Below, piece after piece: positions 54,895 to 64,000 of a stretch of 64,000 nt of DNA. The notes below the pieces were generated by a model. That model did no database searches. It was given only the letters and a program-made list of their open reading frames with translations, and was not told the origin of the DNA. Both the position numbers and the translations under genes were made by a program. This stretch comes from Brevundimonas sp. (lineage in GTDB: Bacteria > Pseudomonadota > Alphaproteobacteria > Caulobacterales > Caulobacteraceae): positions 107,026 through 171,025 of the forward strand of contig NZ_JAQSDK010000013.1 in assembly GCF_029945885.1 (NCBI RefSeq), read 5' to 3'. Each line of letters starts with the position of its first letter. The first letter of the stretch is position 1.

Positions 54895-56019
54895 TCAGCG
54901 CGTGCGCCAGGTCGTGGGCCAGTAGTCCGAGACCATGCCCCAGCATTCTTCCATATGTTGTTCGGTCTTCAGAGCGAAGGCGCGCCCGGTCCAGACCCAG
55001 GCGCTGGCCGTGCCGCAATCGCCCAGGCCCCGGCCCTTTTCGAAGGAGTCGAGGATGCGGGTTGCGGGATCGAACTGGCCATTGATCACATCAAAGGTCG
55101 AACCGTCCGAGGTCGGGAAGCTTACCGGCTGCGGATTGGTCCCGCCGACGCCGGTCGTGAAATACCGGTAGCCCATGTTATAAGCGCCGCCGAAGCAGGG
55201 AACGCCCCAGAGTTCGGTATCCGTGGCGAGACGGGCCACGGTGAAGGCGGTGCTGAGGTATTCGTTGTCCGCCACGTCGGCCTGACAGGACCGGGCCGCC
55301 GGCATGGCGGCGACGGCCGCAGGCAGGGGGGGCGACCGCGTATCGCCATTGGCGTCCCGGGACCCGTATTGCTCAAATCCCTGCTGGCTGACGGCGGCTG
55401 CGGCCACGACGAGGGGCAGGGCGGGGGCGGCGGTGACCGCCGAGGCCGGCCGGTCTCCCTTGCGGACCACGGCGGTCACGGTGTCGAGCCGGCCCTGGCG
55501 CTCGTCGATCCAGAGCAGGGCGGCTGAGGCCCCCGTGACCGACAGGTCAAGGCTGACATCCCCGGCGCTGATGGTCAGGGCACGGGAATTGGGCAGGCGG
55601 GTGAGGAAGTCCGCTGCGTCGGCGTCGGACAGGACAAAGGCGGCCGTGTCGGGTGCGCCCGCGGCTGCGGCGTAGGTCTTGCCGTCCAGCTTGACCGTCA
55701 GGGGCCCGGGGATGTCGCTGCCCGAATCTCCACGCAGACCGAAGACCACGCCGGGACGGGCGGTCGCGCCCGGCTCGCGGGTGACCCGGATCCAGCCGCC
55801 GGTCCCGGCGGTCGACGGACCAAAGGCGGCGCAGACATTGCCGTTGTCGCACTGGGCCCGCCAGTCGCGGAACGACCGCGCCTCGGGACTGACGGCCGGG
55901 CCAGCGGCCGCGGTCGCCTGCGACGGGTCGAGGTCCGTATCGATGGCCGGGCCCGCGACGCTCTTGTCGCCACAGGCACCGAGCAGAAGCGCCGCGGCGC
56001 AGATCATGAGTCGATTCAT
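54895..56019 (-). CDS. DUF1176-like lipoprotein
   Basis: A 374-residue lipoprotein of the DUF1176 kind. The signal ends in a lipobox (MICAAALLLGAC, lipidated Cys near residue 15). The start at 56019 is chosen because GGGGAA lies 5 bp upstream; one 6 codons earlier is the alternative. The mature part contains an invasion-associated-protein-like module (RSFRDWRAQCDNGNVCAAFG) and a C-terminal Cys/Trp-rich stretch (TASAWVWTGRAFALKTEQHM). Function unknown; converges with the second DUF885 gene. Confidence 0.82.
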   Translation of the reverse strand: MNRLMICAAALLLGACGDKSVAGPAIDTDLDPSQATAAAGPAVSPEARSFRDWRAQCDNGNVCAAFGPSTAGTGGWIRVTREPGATARPGVVFGLRGDSGSDIPGPLTVKLDGKTYAAAAGAPDTAAFVLSDADAADFLTRLPNSRALTISAGDVSLDLSVTGASAALLWIDERQGRLDTVTAVVRKGDRPASAVTAAPALPLVVAAAAVSQQGFEQYGSRDANGDTRSPPLPAAVAAMPAARSCQADVADNEYLSTAFTVARLATDTELWGVPCFGGAYNMGYRYFTTGVGGTNPQPVSFPTSDGSTFDVINGQFDPATRILDSFEKGRGLGDCGTASAWVWTGRAFALKTEQHMEECWGMVSDYWPTTWRTR

Positions 56020-56350
56020 TGGATTCCCCGTTTGCACCGGTGTTGATACCTGCGCGGTGTCGGGGGCGTGCGCGCCACCCGCGCGCAGAATACTGCCGGT
56101 TTTTGAAACCTACACCCTTCAGAGGGGCGAACCGGCCCTTATTCTGGTGGTGGAATAATTATACTTCTCAAAGGTTTGATCGGCTGTTGCTGGAAGCAAT
56201 GATGCGGGGCCGTGCGGTCACCGGCCTTGGTGGACGGGCGGCGGGACCCGGGACCGGATTGCGCGTCCGCCCGCCAGACCTTTCGCCATCGGTCCGGCCT
56301 CGCTATACCGCCGCCAACCCGACACTCCAGACAACGAACAGAGGCGCTTC
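56020..56350. other. Gap before icd
   Basis: 331 bp without a gene between divergent starts. The part from 56150 to 56200 is AT-rich compared with the neighbourhood (GGAATAATTATACTTC), the best place for an icd or lipoprotein-gene promoter. I found no clear operator, terminator or structured leader. Confidence 0.4.
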
Positions 56351-57565
56351 ATGGCCAAGATCAAGGTCGCCAATCCCATCGTGGACATCGACGGCGACGA
56401 AATGACCCGGATCATCTGGCAGATGATCAAGGACAAGCTGGTCTTCCCTTTCCTGGACCTCGAACTCGACTATTATGACCTGGGCATGGAGCACCGCGAC
56501 GCCACCGACGACCAGGTGACGATCGACGCGGCCCACGCCATCCAGAAGCACGGCGTCGGCGTCAAATGCGCCACCATCACCCCCGATGAGGCCCGGGTGA
56601 CCGAGTTCGGTCTGAAGAAGATGTGGAAGTCGCCCAACGGCACCATCCGCAACATCCTCGGCGGCGTGGTCTTCCGTGAGCCGATCATCTGCTCGAACGT
56701 GCCGCGGCTGGTGCCCGGCTGGACCCAGCCGATCGTGGTCGGCCGTCACGCCTTCGGCGACCAGTACAAGGCCACCGACTTCCTGGTCCCCGGTCCCGGC
56801 AAGCTGACGATGAAATTCGAAGGCGACGACGGCCAGGTCATCGAGCACGAGGTGTTCCAGTACCCGTCGTCCGGCGTGGCCATGGGCATGTACAACCTCG
56901 ATGACTCGATCACCGAGTTTGCCCGCGCCAGCCTGGCCTTCGGCCTGCAGCGCAATTTCCCGGTCTATCTGTCGACCAAGAACACGATCCTGAAAGCCTA
57001 TGACGGCCGCTTCAAGGACATCTTCCAGAAGGTGTTCGACGAGGAGTTCGCCGACAAGTTCAAGGCCGCCGGCCTGACCTACGAGCACCGTCTGATCGAC
57101 GACATGGTGGCCGCGGCCATCAAATGGTCGGGCGGCTTCGTCTGGGCGTGCAAGAACTATGACGGCGACGTCCAGTCCGACGTCGTGGCCCAGGGCTTCG
57201 GCTCGCTGGGTCTGATGACCTCGGTGCTGATGACCCCGGACGGCAAGATCCTGGAATCGGAAGCGGCCCACGGCACGGTCACGCGCCACTATCGCCAGCA
57301 CCAGAAGGGCGAGGCCACCTCGACCAACTCGATCGCCTCGATCTACGCCTGGACGCGTGGCTTCAGCCATCGCGGCAAGCTGGACGGCAACCAGCCCCTG
57401 ATCGATTTCGCCAACACCCTGGAGCGGGTCATCGTCGAGACCGTCGAGGCCGGTTACATGACCAAGGACCTGGCCCTGCTGGTCGGCGATCAGCAGAGCT
57501 GGCTGACCACCGAAGGCTTTATCGACAAGGTGGCCGAGAACCTGACTAGGGCGATGGCTTCCTAG
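56351..57565 (+). CDS. icd: NADP-dependent isocitrate dehydrogenase (eukaryotic-type dimer)
   Basis: A 404-residue TCA-cycle enzyme converting isocitrate to 2-oxoglutarate. The substrate-binding segment [20 protein letters not shown] with the conserved Ser/Asn/Arg pattern and the metal-binding aspartates in [14 protein letters not shown] and [20 protein letters not shown] are present. It belongs to the eukaryotic-like NADP subgroup common in alphaproteobacteria ([19 protein letters not shown]). Good context: a strong terminator 300 bp downstream after a repeat patch. Confidence 0.97.
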   Translation: MAKIKVANPIVDIDGDEMTRIIWQMIKDKLVFPFLDLELDYYDLGMEHRDATDDQVTIDAAHAIQKHGVGVKCATITPDEARVTEFGLKKMWKSPNGTIRNILGGVVFREPIICSNVPRLVPGWTQPIVVGRHAFGDQYKATDFLVPGPGKLTMKFEGDDGQVIEHEVFQYPSSGVAMGMYNLDDSITEFARASLAFGLQRNFPVYLSTKNTILKAYDGRFKDIFQKVFDEEFADKFKAAGLTYEHRLIDDMVAAAIKWSGGFVWACKNYDGDVQSDVVAQGFGSLGLMTSVLMTPDGKILESEAAHGTVTRHYRQHQKGEATSTNSIASIYAWTRGFSHRGKLDGNQPLIDFANTLERVIVETVEAGYMTKDLALLVGDQQSWLTTEGFIDKVAENLTRAMAS

Positions 57566-57574
57566 CAGGGTGCC

Positions 57575-57704
57575 ATGCTCGCGACGCGGTCGCTCGCGGC
57601 TTGAGCGTCTTGTTGGGGCGCTAACGTTCGCCGCGCGGCGGCTCACTGCTTGAGCGCTTGCCCCGGGCGCTATGCTCGCGACGCGGTCGCTCGCTACTTG
57701 AGCG
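57575..57704. repeat. Degenerate interspersed repeat patch after icd
   Basis: Two copies of a roughly 33-bp unit starting ATGCTCGCGACGCGGTCGC (57575 and 57672), each ending in CTTGAGCG, flank a related stretch with a third CTTGAGCG. It does not form an open gene of its own and is unlike the codon use around it. Confidence 0.7.
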
Positions 57705-57720
57705 CCGCGCGAAGCGCCAG

Positions 57721-57870
57721 GCCGCGTCGGGTCGAGAAGGCGGAGCCTTCTGACCGCGGCCCACGATCAAGCCGCGTCGGGTCGAGAAGGCGGAGCCTTC
57801 TGACCGCGGCCCACGATCAAGCCGCGTCGGGTCGAAAAGGCGGAGCCTTCTGAGCGCGAGCCACAAATGA
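57721..57870. repeat. Three tandem 50-bp repeats with internal hairpins
   Basis: Units at 57721-57770 and 57771-57820 are identical; the third (57821-57870) diverges near its end. Each starts GCCGCGTCGGGTCGA and contains AGAAGGC-GGA-GCCTTCT, a 7-bp hairpin (third copy AAAAGGC). It lies between the icd stop and its terminator, so it would be in the icd 3' untranslated region. Confidence 0.9.
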
Positions 57871-57903
57871 AGGCCCGCCGGATTCGCGTCCGGCGGGCCT
57901 TTT
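57871..57903 (+). terminator. Terminator of icd
   Basis: AAGGCCCGCCGGA-N6-TCCGGCGGGCCTT forms a 13-bp stem followed by TTGTTTG on the plus strand, directly after the 50-bp repeat array. Confidence 0.88.
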
Positions 57904-57960
57904 GTTTGTGGCGGGGCCCGCATGGTGCAAGGTTGCGGCGAACCTGACGGGAGTCCGCCT

Positions 57961-58563
57961 GTGAAGCGTCTATTCGGCAATCTGTTCGTCATCGCCCTGG
58001 TGGCGGCGGTCGTGTCCTTCTTCGCGGCCCCGGCCGTGGCGTTTTTCGCCATCCGGTCGGCGGCGGACGCCAATGACGCCGCCGGACTGGAGCGGCTGGT
58101 CGACTATCCGGCGGTGCGCCAGTCGCTGCGGCCGCAGCTGTCCGGCAATCCGGCGGCCATGGCCCCGGCCCCGTCCTTTCTGGAAGATCCGATCGGTGCC
58201 GTGCGGCGGCAGCTGGAGCCAGCCGTGGCCGGCGCGCCGAACCCGGACGTCTATCTGACGCCGGCGGCGCTGTCGGCGCTGAGCCGGGGCGAAGGGCGCT
58301 ATGCCTCGCAGCGCACCGGACCCGCGACCGGCACCGAGGCGACTGATCCGATGCCGAAGCCGGTGTCCTGGGGCGTCAACCGGGCGCGAATGGCCGTGAC
58401 CGACGATGGTGGCTCGAGGACGGTCTTTACCTTCGAACGCAAGGGGGCGTTCGAATGGAAGCTGGTGCACATCGGCCTGCCGGACGGGGTTTCGCCCGCC
58501 GAAACGAATTCCGCACCGCCCCGCGATATCATCGTCGGGTCCGGGGGCGGCGAAAGCGGCTGA
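57961..58563 (+). CDS. DUF2939 membrane-anchored protein (copy 1)
   Basis: A 200-residue DUF2939 protein. One N-terminal membrane segment (LFVIALVAAVVSFFAAPAVA) is followed by the signature AIRSAADANDAAGLERLVDY and a periplasmic beta-rich region ending RTVFTFERKGAFEWKLVHIG. The start is a GTG at 57961 with GGGAG upstream. Function unknown. A paralogue follows in the same direction 67 bp later. Confidence 0.83.
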   Translation: MKRLFGNLFVIALVAAVVSFFAAPAVAFFAIRSAADANDAAGLERLVDYPAVRQSLRPQLSGNPAAMAPAPSFLEDPIGAVRRQLEPAVAGAPNPDVYLTPAALSALSRGEGRYASQRTGPATGTEATDPMPKPVSWGVNRARMAVTDDGGSRTVFTFERKGAFEWKLVHIGLPDGVSPAETNSAPPRDIIVGSGGGESG

Positions 58564-58630
58564 CGCTGGCCCCCGGTTTCGAATCGCGCAACCGTCCGGC
58601 TGGCGACGCGTTCGGGAGCCAGAGGGTTCT

Positions 58631-59203
58631 ATGTCCAAAAAACTGATTGTCGGCCTGACTGTTGTCGCTGCCGTGTTTCTGGCGGCCTATTTCGCGTCCC
58701 CCGTGCTGGCGGTGCGAGGGCTGACCGAGGCCGCAAGGACTGGCGATGAGGCGGCCCTGCGCCAGCGCGTCGACTTCCCCGCGTTCCGGGCCAGCCTCAA
58801 GGAAGAGCTGAACGCCGAACTGATGGTGCGGATGCGGGCCGATCCGCGCAGCGACAATCCGGTTCTGTCCGGACTGGGCATGTTGCTGGCCCCCAGTCTG
58901 GTGTCAGGGGCGGTCGACGCCTTCGTTACCCCCCAGGCGATCGCCACCATGGTGCGTTCGGCCAGGGCCCCGGATCCGATGGACCGGTCCGAACCGACCG
59001 AACCCGCGGAAGCTTCGGAGCCGGGGCGGGACACGGTGCGCCAGTCCTGGGCCTATCGCGATCTGGATACCTTCGCCGTGACCCTGACCAACAGCGAGCA
59101 CCCGGACCAGCATCTGGCGCTGCTGATGGAGCGGCGGGGTCTGTTCAGCTGGAAGCTGGCCGGGATCGACCTGACCGCGCCGTCCGAAGACGACGCGATC
59201 TAG
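58631..59203 (+). CDS. DUF2939 membrane-anchored protein (copy 2)
   Basis: A 190-residue paralogue of the preceding gene with the same plan: membrane segment (LTVVAAVFLAAYFASPVLA), the LTEAARTGDEAALRQRVDFP signature, and the ending ALLMERRGLFSWKLAGIDL. Both C-terminal ends share the F(E)RKG/ERRG...W-K-L pattern. It converges with alaS, 10 bp apart. Confidence 0.85.
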   Translation: MSKKLIVGLTVVAAVFLAAYFASPVLAVRGLTEAARTGDEAALRQRVDFPAFRASLKEELNAELMVRMRADPRSDNPVLSGLGMLLAPSLVSGAVDAFVTPQAIATMVRSARAPDPMDRSEPTEPAEASEPGRDTVRQSWAYRDLDTFAVTLTNSEHPDQHLALLMERRGLFSWKLAGIDLTAPSEDDAI

Positions 59204-59213
59204 GGCTGTCGAT

Positions 59214-61874
59214 CTAGCCTTCCAGCGCGGTCCGGATCGCCGTCAGGCCCTCTTCGGCCTTCGATCCGTCGGGAGCCCCGCCCTGGGCGAAGTCCGGCTT
59301 GCCGCCCGCACCCTGTCCGCCCATGGCGATGACCGCCGCGCGCGCGAGGTTGGCGGCATTGACCTTGTCCGTCATGTCCGCGGTCACAGCCACGGTGATG
59401 GCGGCCTTGCCGTCGGTGACTCCGACCAGGGCCACGACGCCCGAGCCGACGTGGGTGCGGAAGCCTTCGGCCACGCCGCGCAGGCCCTTGCCGTCGACTC
59501 CATCGAGGACACGGGCGATCAGCTTGATGCCGTTGATTTCCTCCACGACAACGGCCGCGCCTTCGGGCCCGCCGAGGGCCAGCTGTTTCTTCAGCTCGGC
59601 GACCTGTTTCTCCAGCGCCTTGCGGTCGGCGGTCAGGGCCTCGACCCGGGCCGGGACGTCCAGCGGCTGGACCTTGAAGGTCTGGGCCAGGCCCCTGGCC
59701 ACGCCGGCCTGGGCCAGCAGATACTGGCGGGCGGCCTCGCCGGTCAGGGCCTCGATGCGACGCACGCCGGCGGCGATGCCGGTCTCGGCTGTGATCCTGA
59801 ACAGGGCGATGTCCCCGGTGCGGGCGACGTGGGTGCCGCCGCACAGTTCGACCGAATAGGGTTTGTCGCCGGTGAGCGCGTGGCCGAGCGTCAGCACGCG
59901 GACCTCGTCACCGTATTTCTCGCCGAACAGGGCCACGGCCCCGGCCTCGATGGCCTTTTCCGGGGCCATCAGTTCGGTGGCGGCGGGCAGGTTCTGGCGG
60001 ATGACGGCATTCACCTCATCCTCCATCCGGGCCAGTTCGTCCTCGGTGACCGGGGCGTTGTGGCTGAAGTCGAAGCGCAGGCGGTCCGCGTCGACCATCT
60101 GGCCCTTCTGGGCCACGTGCGGGCCGAGCACATTCTTCAGGGCCGCGTGCAGCAGGTGGGCGGCCGAATGGTTGGCGCGGGTCGTCAGTCTGGCGTCGGC
60201 GTCGACGCGCAGCTTGACAGTCGCGCCGATGGCCAGGGTGCCTGAGGTGACGGCGATCTTGTGGGCGAACAGGTCCTGGGCGTGTTTCTGGACGTCGAGC
60301 ACGGTGCCCGCGCCCTGCTGGCCCGAGGCGTCGGTCCATTCGATCTCACCGCGGTCGCCGGCCTGGCCGCCGCCCTCGCCGTAGAAGGGCGTCTTGTCGA
60401 ACAGGACCTCGGCGGTCTGGCCGCTTTCGAGGGTGTCGACCGAGGCACCGTCCTGGACGATAGCGATGACCTCGCCGGTGCCGTCGGTGGTGTCATAGCC
60501 GGTGAATTCGGTGGCCCCGAGACGATCGCGCAGCGCCAGCCATTCGGCGGTCGAGGCGGTCTGGCCCGAGCCGGTCCAGTGTTCGCGCGAGCGGCTGCGC
60601 TGTTCGTTCATCGCGACGTCGAAGGCGTCGGTGTCGACCGAGAAGCCGCGACGGCGGGCCTCGTCCTGGGTCAGGTCCAGCGGGAAGCCGTAGGTGTCGT
60701 ACAGGGTGAAGGCGGTCTGGCCGGACAGGACGCCGCCCTCGCCCAGATCCTTCGACGCATCCTCCAGCAGGCCCATGCCGCGGCCGAGGGTGGTGCGGAA
60801 ACGGATCTCTTCCTGCTTCAGGGTGTCGGTGATGAAGGCCTCGGCGCGGCGCAGCTCGGGGTAGGCCTCTCCCATTTCGGCCACCAGGGTCGGTACCAGC
60901 CGGTGCATCAGCGGATCGGCCGCGCCCAGCAGGTGGGCGTGGCGCATGGCCCGGCGCATGATGCGACGCAGGACATAGCCGCGACCCTCGTTCGACGGGG
61001 TCACACCGTCGGCGATCAGGAAGGACGAGCTGCGCAGGTGGTCGGCGATGACCCGGTGGCTGGGGGCGCGGTCGCCCTCGGCGCTGGTATTGGTCGCATG
61101 TTCCGAGGCAGCGATCAGGGTGCGGAACAGGTCGGTCTCATAGTTGGAATGCACGCCCTGCAGCACGGCGGCGACGCGTTCCAGACCCATGCCGGTGTCG
61201 ATCGACGGCCTGGGCAGGAGGGAGCGCGAACCATCGGCCTGCTGGTCGAACTGCATGAAGACCAGGTTCCAGATCTCGACCCAGCGGTCGCCGTCCTCGT
61301 CCGGGGTTCCCGGAGGGCCGCCCCAGATGTGATCGCCGTGGTCGTAGAAGATCTCGGTGCAGGGGCCGCACGGGCCAGTGTCACCCATCGACCAGAAATT
61401 GTCGGAGCCGGCGATGCGGGTGATGCGGCTCTCGGGCAGGCCGGCGATCTTCTTCCAGAGTTCAACCGCCTCATCGTCGTCGATGTAGGTGGTGACCATC
61501 AGCCGGTCTTTCGGGATGCCGAAATCCTTGGTGATCAGGTTCCAGGCCGCCTCGATGGCGTGTTCCTTGAAATAGTCACCGAAGGAGAAATTCCCCATCA
61601 TCTCGAAGAAGGTGTGGTGGCGGGCGGTGTAGCCGACATTGTCCAGGTCGTTGTGCTTGCCACCGGCGCGCACGCATTTCTGGGCCGAGGTGGCGCGGGT
61701 GTAGGGGCGCTTCTCCTGGCCGGTGAAGACGTTCTTGAACGGGACCATGCCGGCGTTGACGAACAACAGGGTCGGATCGTTCTGCGGCACCAGGGGCGCG
61801 GACTGGACCTTCGCGTGACCATCGGCCGCGAAATAGTCGAGGAAGCTGGAGCGGATTTGTTTCAGGCTGGACAT
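59214..61874 (-). CDS. alaS: Alanyl-tRNA synthetase
   Basis: An 886-residue class II synthetase that charges tRNA-Ala and edits mischarged products. The catalytic core opens with [20 protein letters not shown] and [11 protein letters not shown]. The editing domain has its HXXXH in [12 protein letters not shown] and the CGGTHV motif, and the C-Ala domain ends the protein ([20 protein letters not shown]). Length is typical (about 875-890). Converges with DUF2939 copy 2; no T-box or other leader was recognised upstream. Confidence 0.97.
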   Translation of the reverse strand: MSSLKQIRSSFLDYFAADGHAKVQSAPLVPQNDPTLLFVNAGMVPFKNVFTGQEKRPYTRATSAQKCVRAGGKHNDLDNVGYTARHHTFFEMMGNFSFGDYFKEHAIEAAWNLITKDFGIPKDRLMVTTYIDDDEAVELWKKIAGLPESRITRIAGSDNFWSMGDTGPCGPCTEIFYDHGDHIWGGPPGTPDEDGDRWVEIWNLVFMQFDQQADGSRSLLPRPSIDTGMGLERVAAVLQGVHSNYETDLFRTLIAASEHATNTSAEGDRAPSHRVIADHLRSSSFLIADGVTPSNEGRGYVLRRIMRRAMRHAHLLGAADPLMHRLVPTLVAEMGEAYPELRRAEAFITDTLKQEEIRFRTTLGRGMGLLEDASKDLGEGGVLSGQTAFTLYDTYGFPLDLTQDEARRRGFSVDTDAFDVAMNEQRSRSREHWTGSGQTASTAEWLALRDRLGATEFTGYDTTDGTGEVIAIVQDGASVDTLESGQTAEVLFDKTPFYGEGGGQAGDRGEIEWTDASGQQGAGTVLDVQKHAQDLFAHKIAVTSGTLAIGATVKLRVDADARLTTRANHSAAHLLHAALKNVLGPHVAQKGQMVDADRLRFDFSHNAPVTEDELARMEDEVNAVIRQNLPAATELMAPEKAIEAGAVALFGEKYGDEVRVLTLGHALTGDKPYSVELCGGTHVARTGDIALFRITAETGIAAGVRRIEALTGEAARQYLLAQAGVARGLAQTFKVQPLDVPARVEALTADRKALEKQVAELKKQLALGGPEGAAVVVEEINGIKLIARVLDGVDGKGLRGVAEGFRTHVGSGVVALVGVTDGKAAITVAVTADMTDKVNAANLARAAVIAMGGQGAGGKPDFAQGGAPDGSKAEEGLTAIRTALEG

Positions 61875-62005
61875 GAGGGCGCACGTTCGGTCGTCGGGAG
61901 GGAGGGCGAACGGGCGTCATATAGGGGTTTCGACGCGAAAGCATCATCTGCGCGGATCAGCGCAGGGGGGATGACAGCGATGGTCGGGCGGCCCAGATTG
62001 TCACC

Positions 62006-62362
62006 ATGGCCGATGTGGACGTCTGGTTCGATGGTGACTGCCCGCTGTGCCGGCGCGAGATCGCCCTGATGCGACGGCTGGACCGGCGCGGTGCGATCGC
62101 CTTTATCGACGTCGTCGGCGACGGAACCTGTCCGATCGACAGGGCCGAATTGCTGGCCCGGTTCCATGCCCGCGAGGATGGCCGGATGTTGTCCGGGGCC
62201 GCGGCCTTCGCCGCCATGTGGCGCGCCATTCCGCTGCTGCGGCCGCTCGGCCTGCTGGCGCGGAATCGTGTCGTTCTGCGGGGTCTGGAGGCGGCCTATA
62301 TCGCCTTCCTGCGGATACGGCCGCACTTGCAGCGGCTGGCCGGCGGGCGGGCCGGAGTCTAG
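62006..62362 (+). CDS. DCC-family thiol-disulfide oxidoreductase-like protein
   Basis: A 118-residue protein of the DCC family (DUF393), thioredoxin-like, with the signature DGDCPLCRREIALMRRLDRR near the N-terminus and the family end LRPLGLLARNRVVLRGLEAA. The two cysteines of CPLC suggest redox activity; partner unknown. Its stop TAG shares CTAG with the stop of the convergent small acidic protein. Divergent from alaS. Confidence 0.87.
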   Translation: MADVDVWFDGDCPLCRREIALMRRLDRRGAIAFIDVVGDGTCPIDRAELLARFHAREDGRMLSGAAAFAAMWRAIPLLRPLGLLARNRVVLRGLEAAYIAFLRIRPHLQRLAGGRAGV

Positions 62363-62565
62363 ATCGCCGGGTCGGCCGACTGCGGCGTGTCGTCGTCCTC
62401 GTCTTCATCCTCGAGCAGGGCGACCAGGGCATCGATGATCGCGTCCAGCTGTTCCGGACTGGCCGAGACGGTCAGGGCCGCACCATCGTCGGCTTCCAGC
62501 TGCAGCAGATAGCCGTCCTCGTTCTCGGACAGGCTGAACTGGGTCAGGGCGGGGATGTCGGCCAT
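62359..62565 (-). CDS. Small acidic protein of unknown function
   Basis: A 68-residue soluble protein. The front half is a small beta-like module (FSLSENEDGYLLQLEADDGA), then a helix (SPEQLDAIIDALVALLEDED) and an acidic tail (EDEDDDTPQ). No family recognised. The codon use and reading direction support a real gene, and its stop overlaps that of the DCC gene. Confidence 0.7.
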   Translation of the reverse strand: MADIPALTQFSLSENEDGYLLQLEADDGAALTVSASPEQLDAIIDALVALLEDEDEDDDTPQSADPAI

Positions 62566-62625
62566 CTCGGGAGTCCTAAGGGTGCAGCGGCAAGGTCAGC
62601 CGGCGACTGATTTGCCCTTCATAGC

Positions 62626-62675
62626 AGAAAAAGGGCCGCCCGGCGTCGGGACGTAAGGTCCCGGGCCGGACGGCC
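62626..62675 (-). terminator. Terminator of recA
   Basis: A long GC-rich, slightly imperfect hairpin (outer arms GGCCGCCCGG and its near complement CCGGACGGCC) is followed on the minus strand by CCTTTTTC. It lies about 100 bp downstream of the recA stop. Confidence 0.75.
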
Positions 62676-62775
62676 AGCCACGTCCGGTCCGAACCCCGCG
62701 GGGGTCGGTGGCGGGTCGCAGGGACCGGCCGGACGGGGTGTTCGGTCAGACTCCCCGGCGGGGAGGCCGGAAGGA

Positions 62776-63879
<1,104 letters not shown>

Positions 63880-63957
63880 GATTCCCATCTGGTTCCGGGA
63901 GAGACCCGCCTGGACCCGCTCCCTGTGTGAGGCGGACTATGTGCACGGTTTGTTCCG

Positions 63958-63972
63958 GTTGCCAATATGTTC
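63958..63972 (-). promoter_or_regulatory. Candidate SOS (LexA) box of recA
   Basis: GTTG-CCAATAT-GTTC on the plus strand is one base off the alphaproteobacterial direct-repeat LexA site GTTC-N7-GTTC. On the recA strand TTGGCA within it could be a -35 element, which fits repression by LexA. Confidence 0.55.
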
Positions 63973-64000
63973 TTTTCGGAACGGTGGGGCGCTACGGCGG

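Noticed and set aside
57721..57870. Possible CRISPR array
   Set aside because: Three directly adjoining units without spacers, a 50-bp unit, and no cas genes.
57621..58073. 150-codon minus-strand frame through the icd downstream repeats
   Set aside because: It is made of Arg/Ser/Pro-rich repeats and runs into the DUF2939 gene on the other strand; no family features.

Overview
The window is a high-GC chromosomal segment from a Caulobacterales alphaproteobacterium, most probably Brevundimonas or a close Caulobacter relative. The genus is an inference from gene order and protein character; no search was run. Supporting signs are the order fliQ-fliR-flhB-cckA with CckA as a two-membrane-segment hybrid kinase, CtrA-type boxes (TAA-N7-TTAACC) at flagellar promoters, a CarD/CdnL regulator near a 7Fe ferredoxin and a SUV3-like helicase, a direct-repeat SOS box (GTTG-N7-GTTC) at recA, and several Caulobacterales-style secreted hydrolases. 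No prophage, insertion sequence, CRISPR array or rRNA operon is visible. One tRNA gene (Arg, anticodon CCT) is present.

Layout. 1-9.9 kb: a c-di-GMP signalling protein cut by the window edge, a TonB-dependent receptor with no recognisable signal peptide, a soluble hybrid kinase, a MurC/Mpl-type Mur ligase divergent from an L,D-carboxypeptidase (probable wall recycling), a YpfJ-type metalloprotease and a small methyltransferase. 10-25.9 kb: 1-Cys peroxiredoxin, a LuxR regulator, a fatty-acid desaturase divergent from a membrane-protein/XRE pair whose operator-like repeats recur before a secreted alpha/beta hydrolase, then ubiA, a cold-shock protein, serine hydrolase, PPK2, GluQ with a JmjC oxygenase, an AlkA-type glycosylase with a TRIC-family membrane protein, HNH and transglutaminase-like proteins. 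25.9-34.3 kb: M1 peptidase, rpmB, CdnL, fdxA, YceI, S4 protein and SUV3-like helicase. 34.5-36 kb: tRNA-Arg and a compact organoarsenical resistance locus (arsN1-like, arsR, arsI-like).

36-51 kb is the motility and cell-cycle block: a large secreted TPR protein, HU, fliO-fliP divergent from flgB-flgC-fliE, four reverse-strand non-flagellar genes (acyltransferase, pentapeptide protein, folE, Sel1/prolyl-hydroxylase fusion), then fliQ-fliR-flhB-cckA. The flgB and fliQ promoters carry nearly the same 39-bp element with a CtrA box. CckA is the top kinase of the phosphorelay that activates CtrA, so its gene lies downstream of a promoter its own pathway should control. 51-64 kb: two tandem DUF885 peptidases, a DUF1176 lipoprotein, icd followed by a 50-bp tandem repeat patch, two tandem DUF2939 proteins, alaS, a DCC thioredoxin-like protein and recA.

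Most of the window is ordinary core genome. The most interesting items are the arsenic locus, the shared operator-like array around the XRE gene at 14.16-14.86 kb, the paired CtrA/class II promoters, a probable CTG start at 13176, the signal-less TonB receptor, the icd-downstream repeat patch, and the structured gap before the tRNA. Nothing here is a clear-cut unknown multi-gene system; the XRE locus is the best candidate for something not described.
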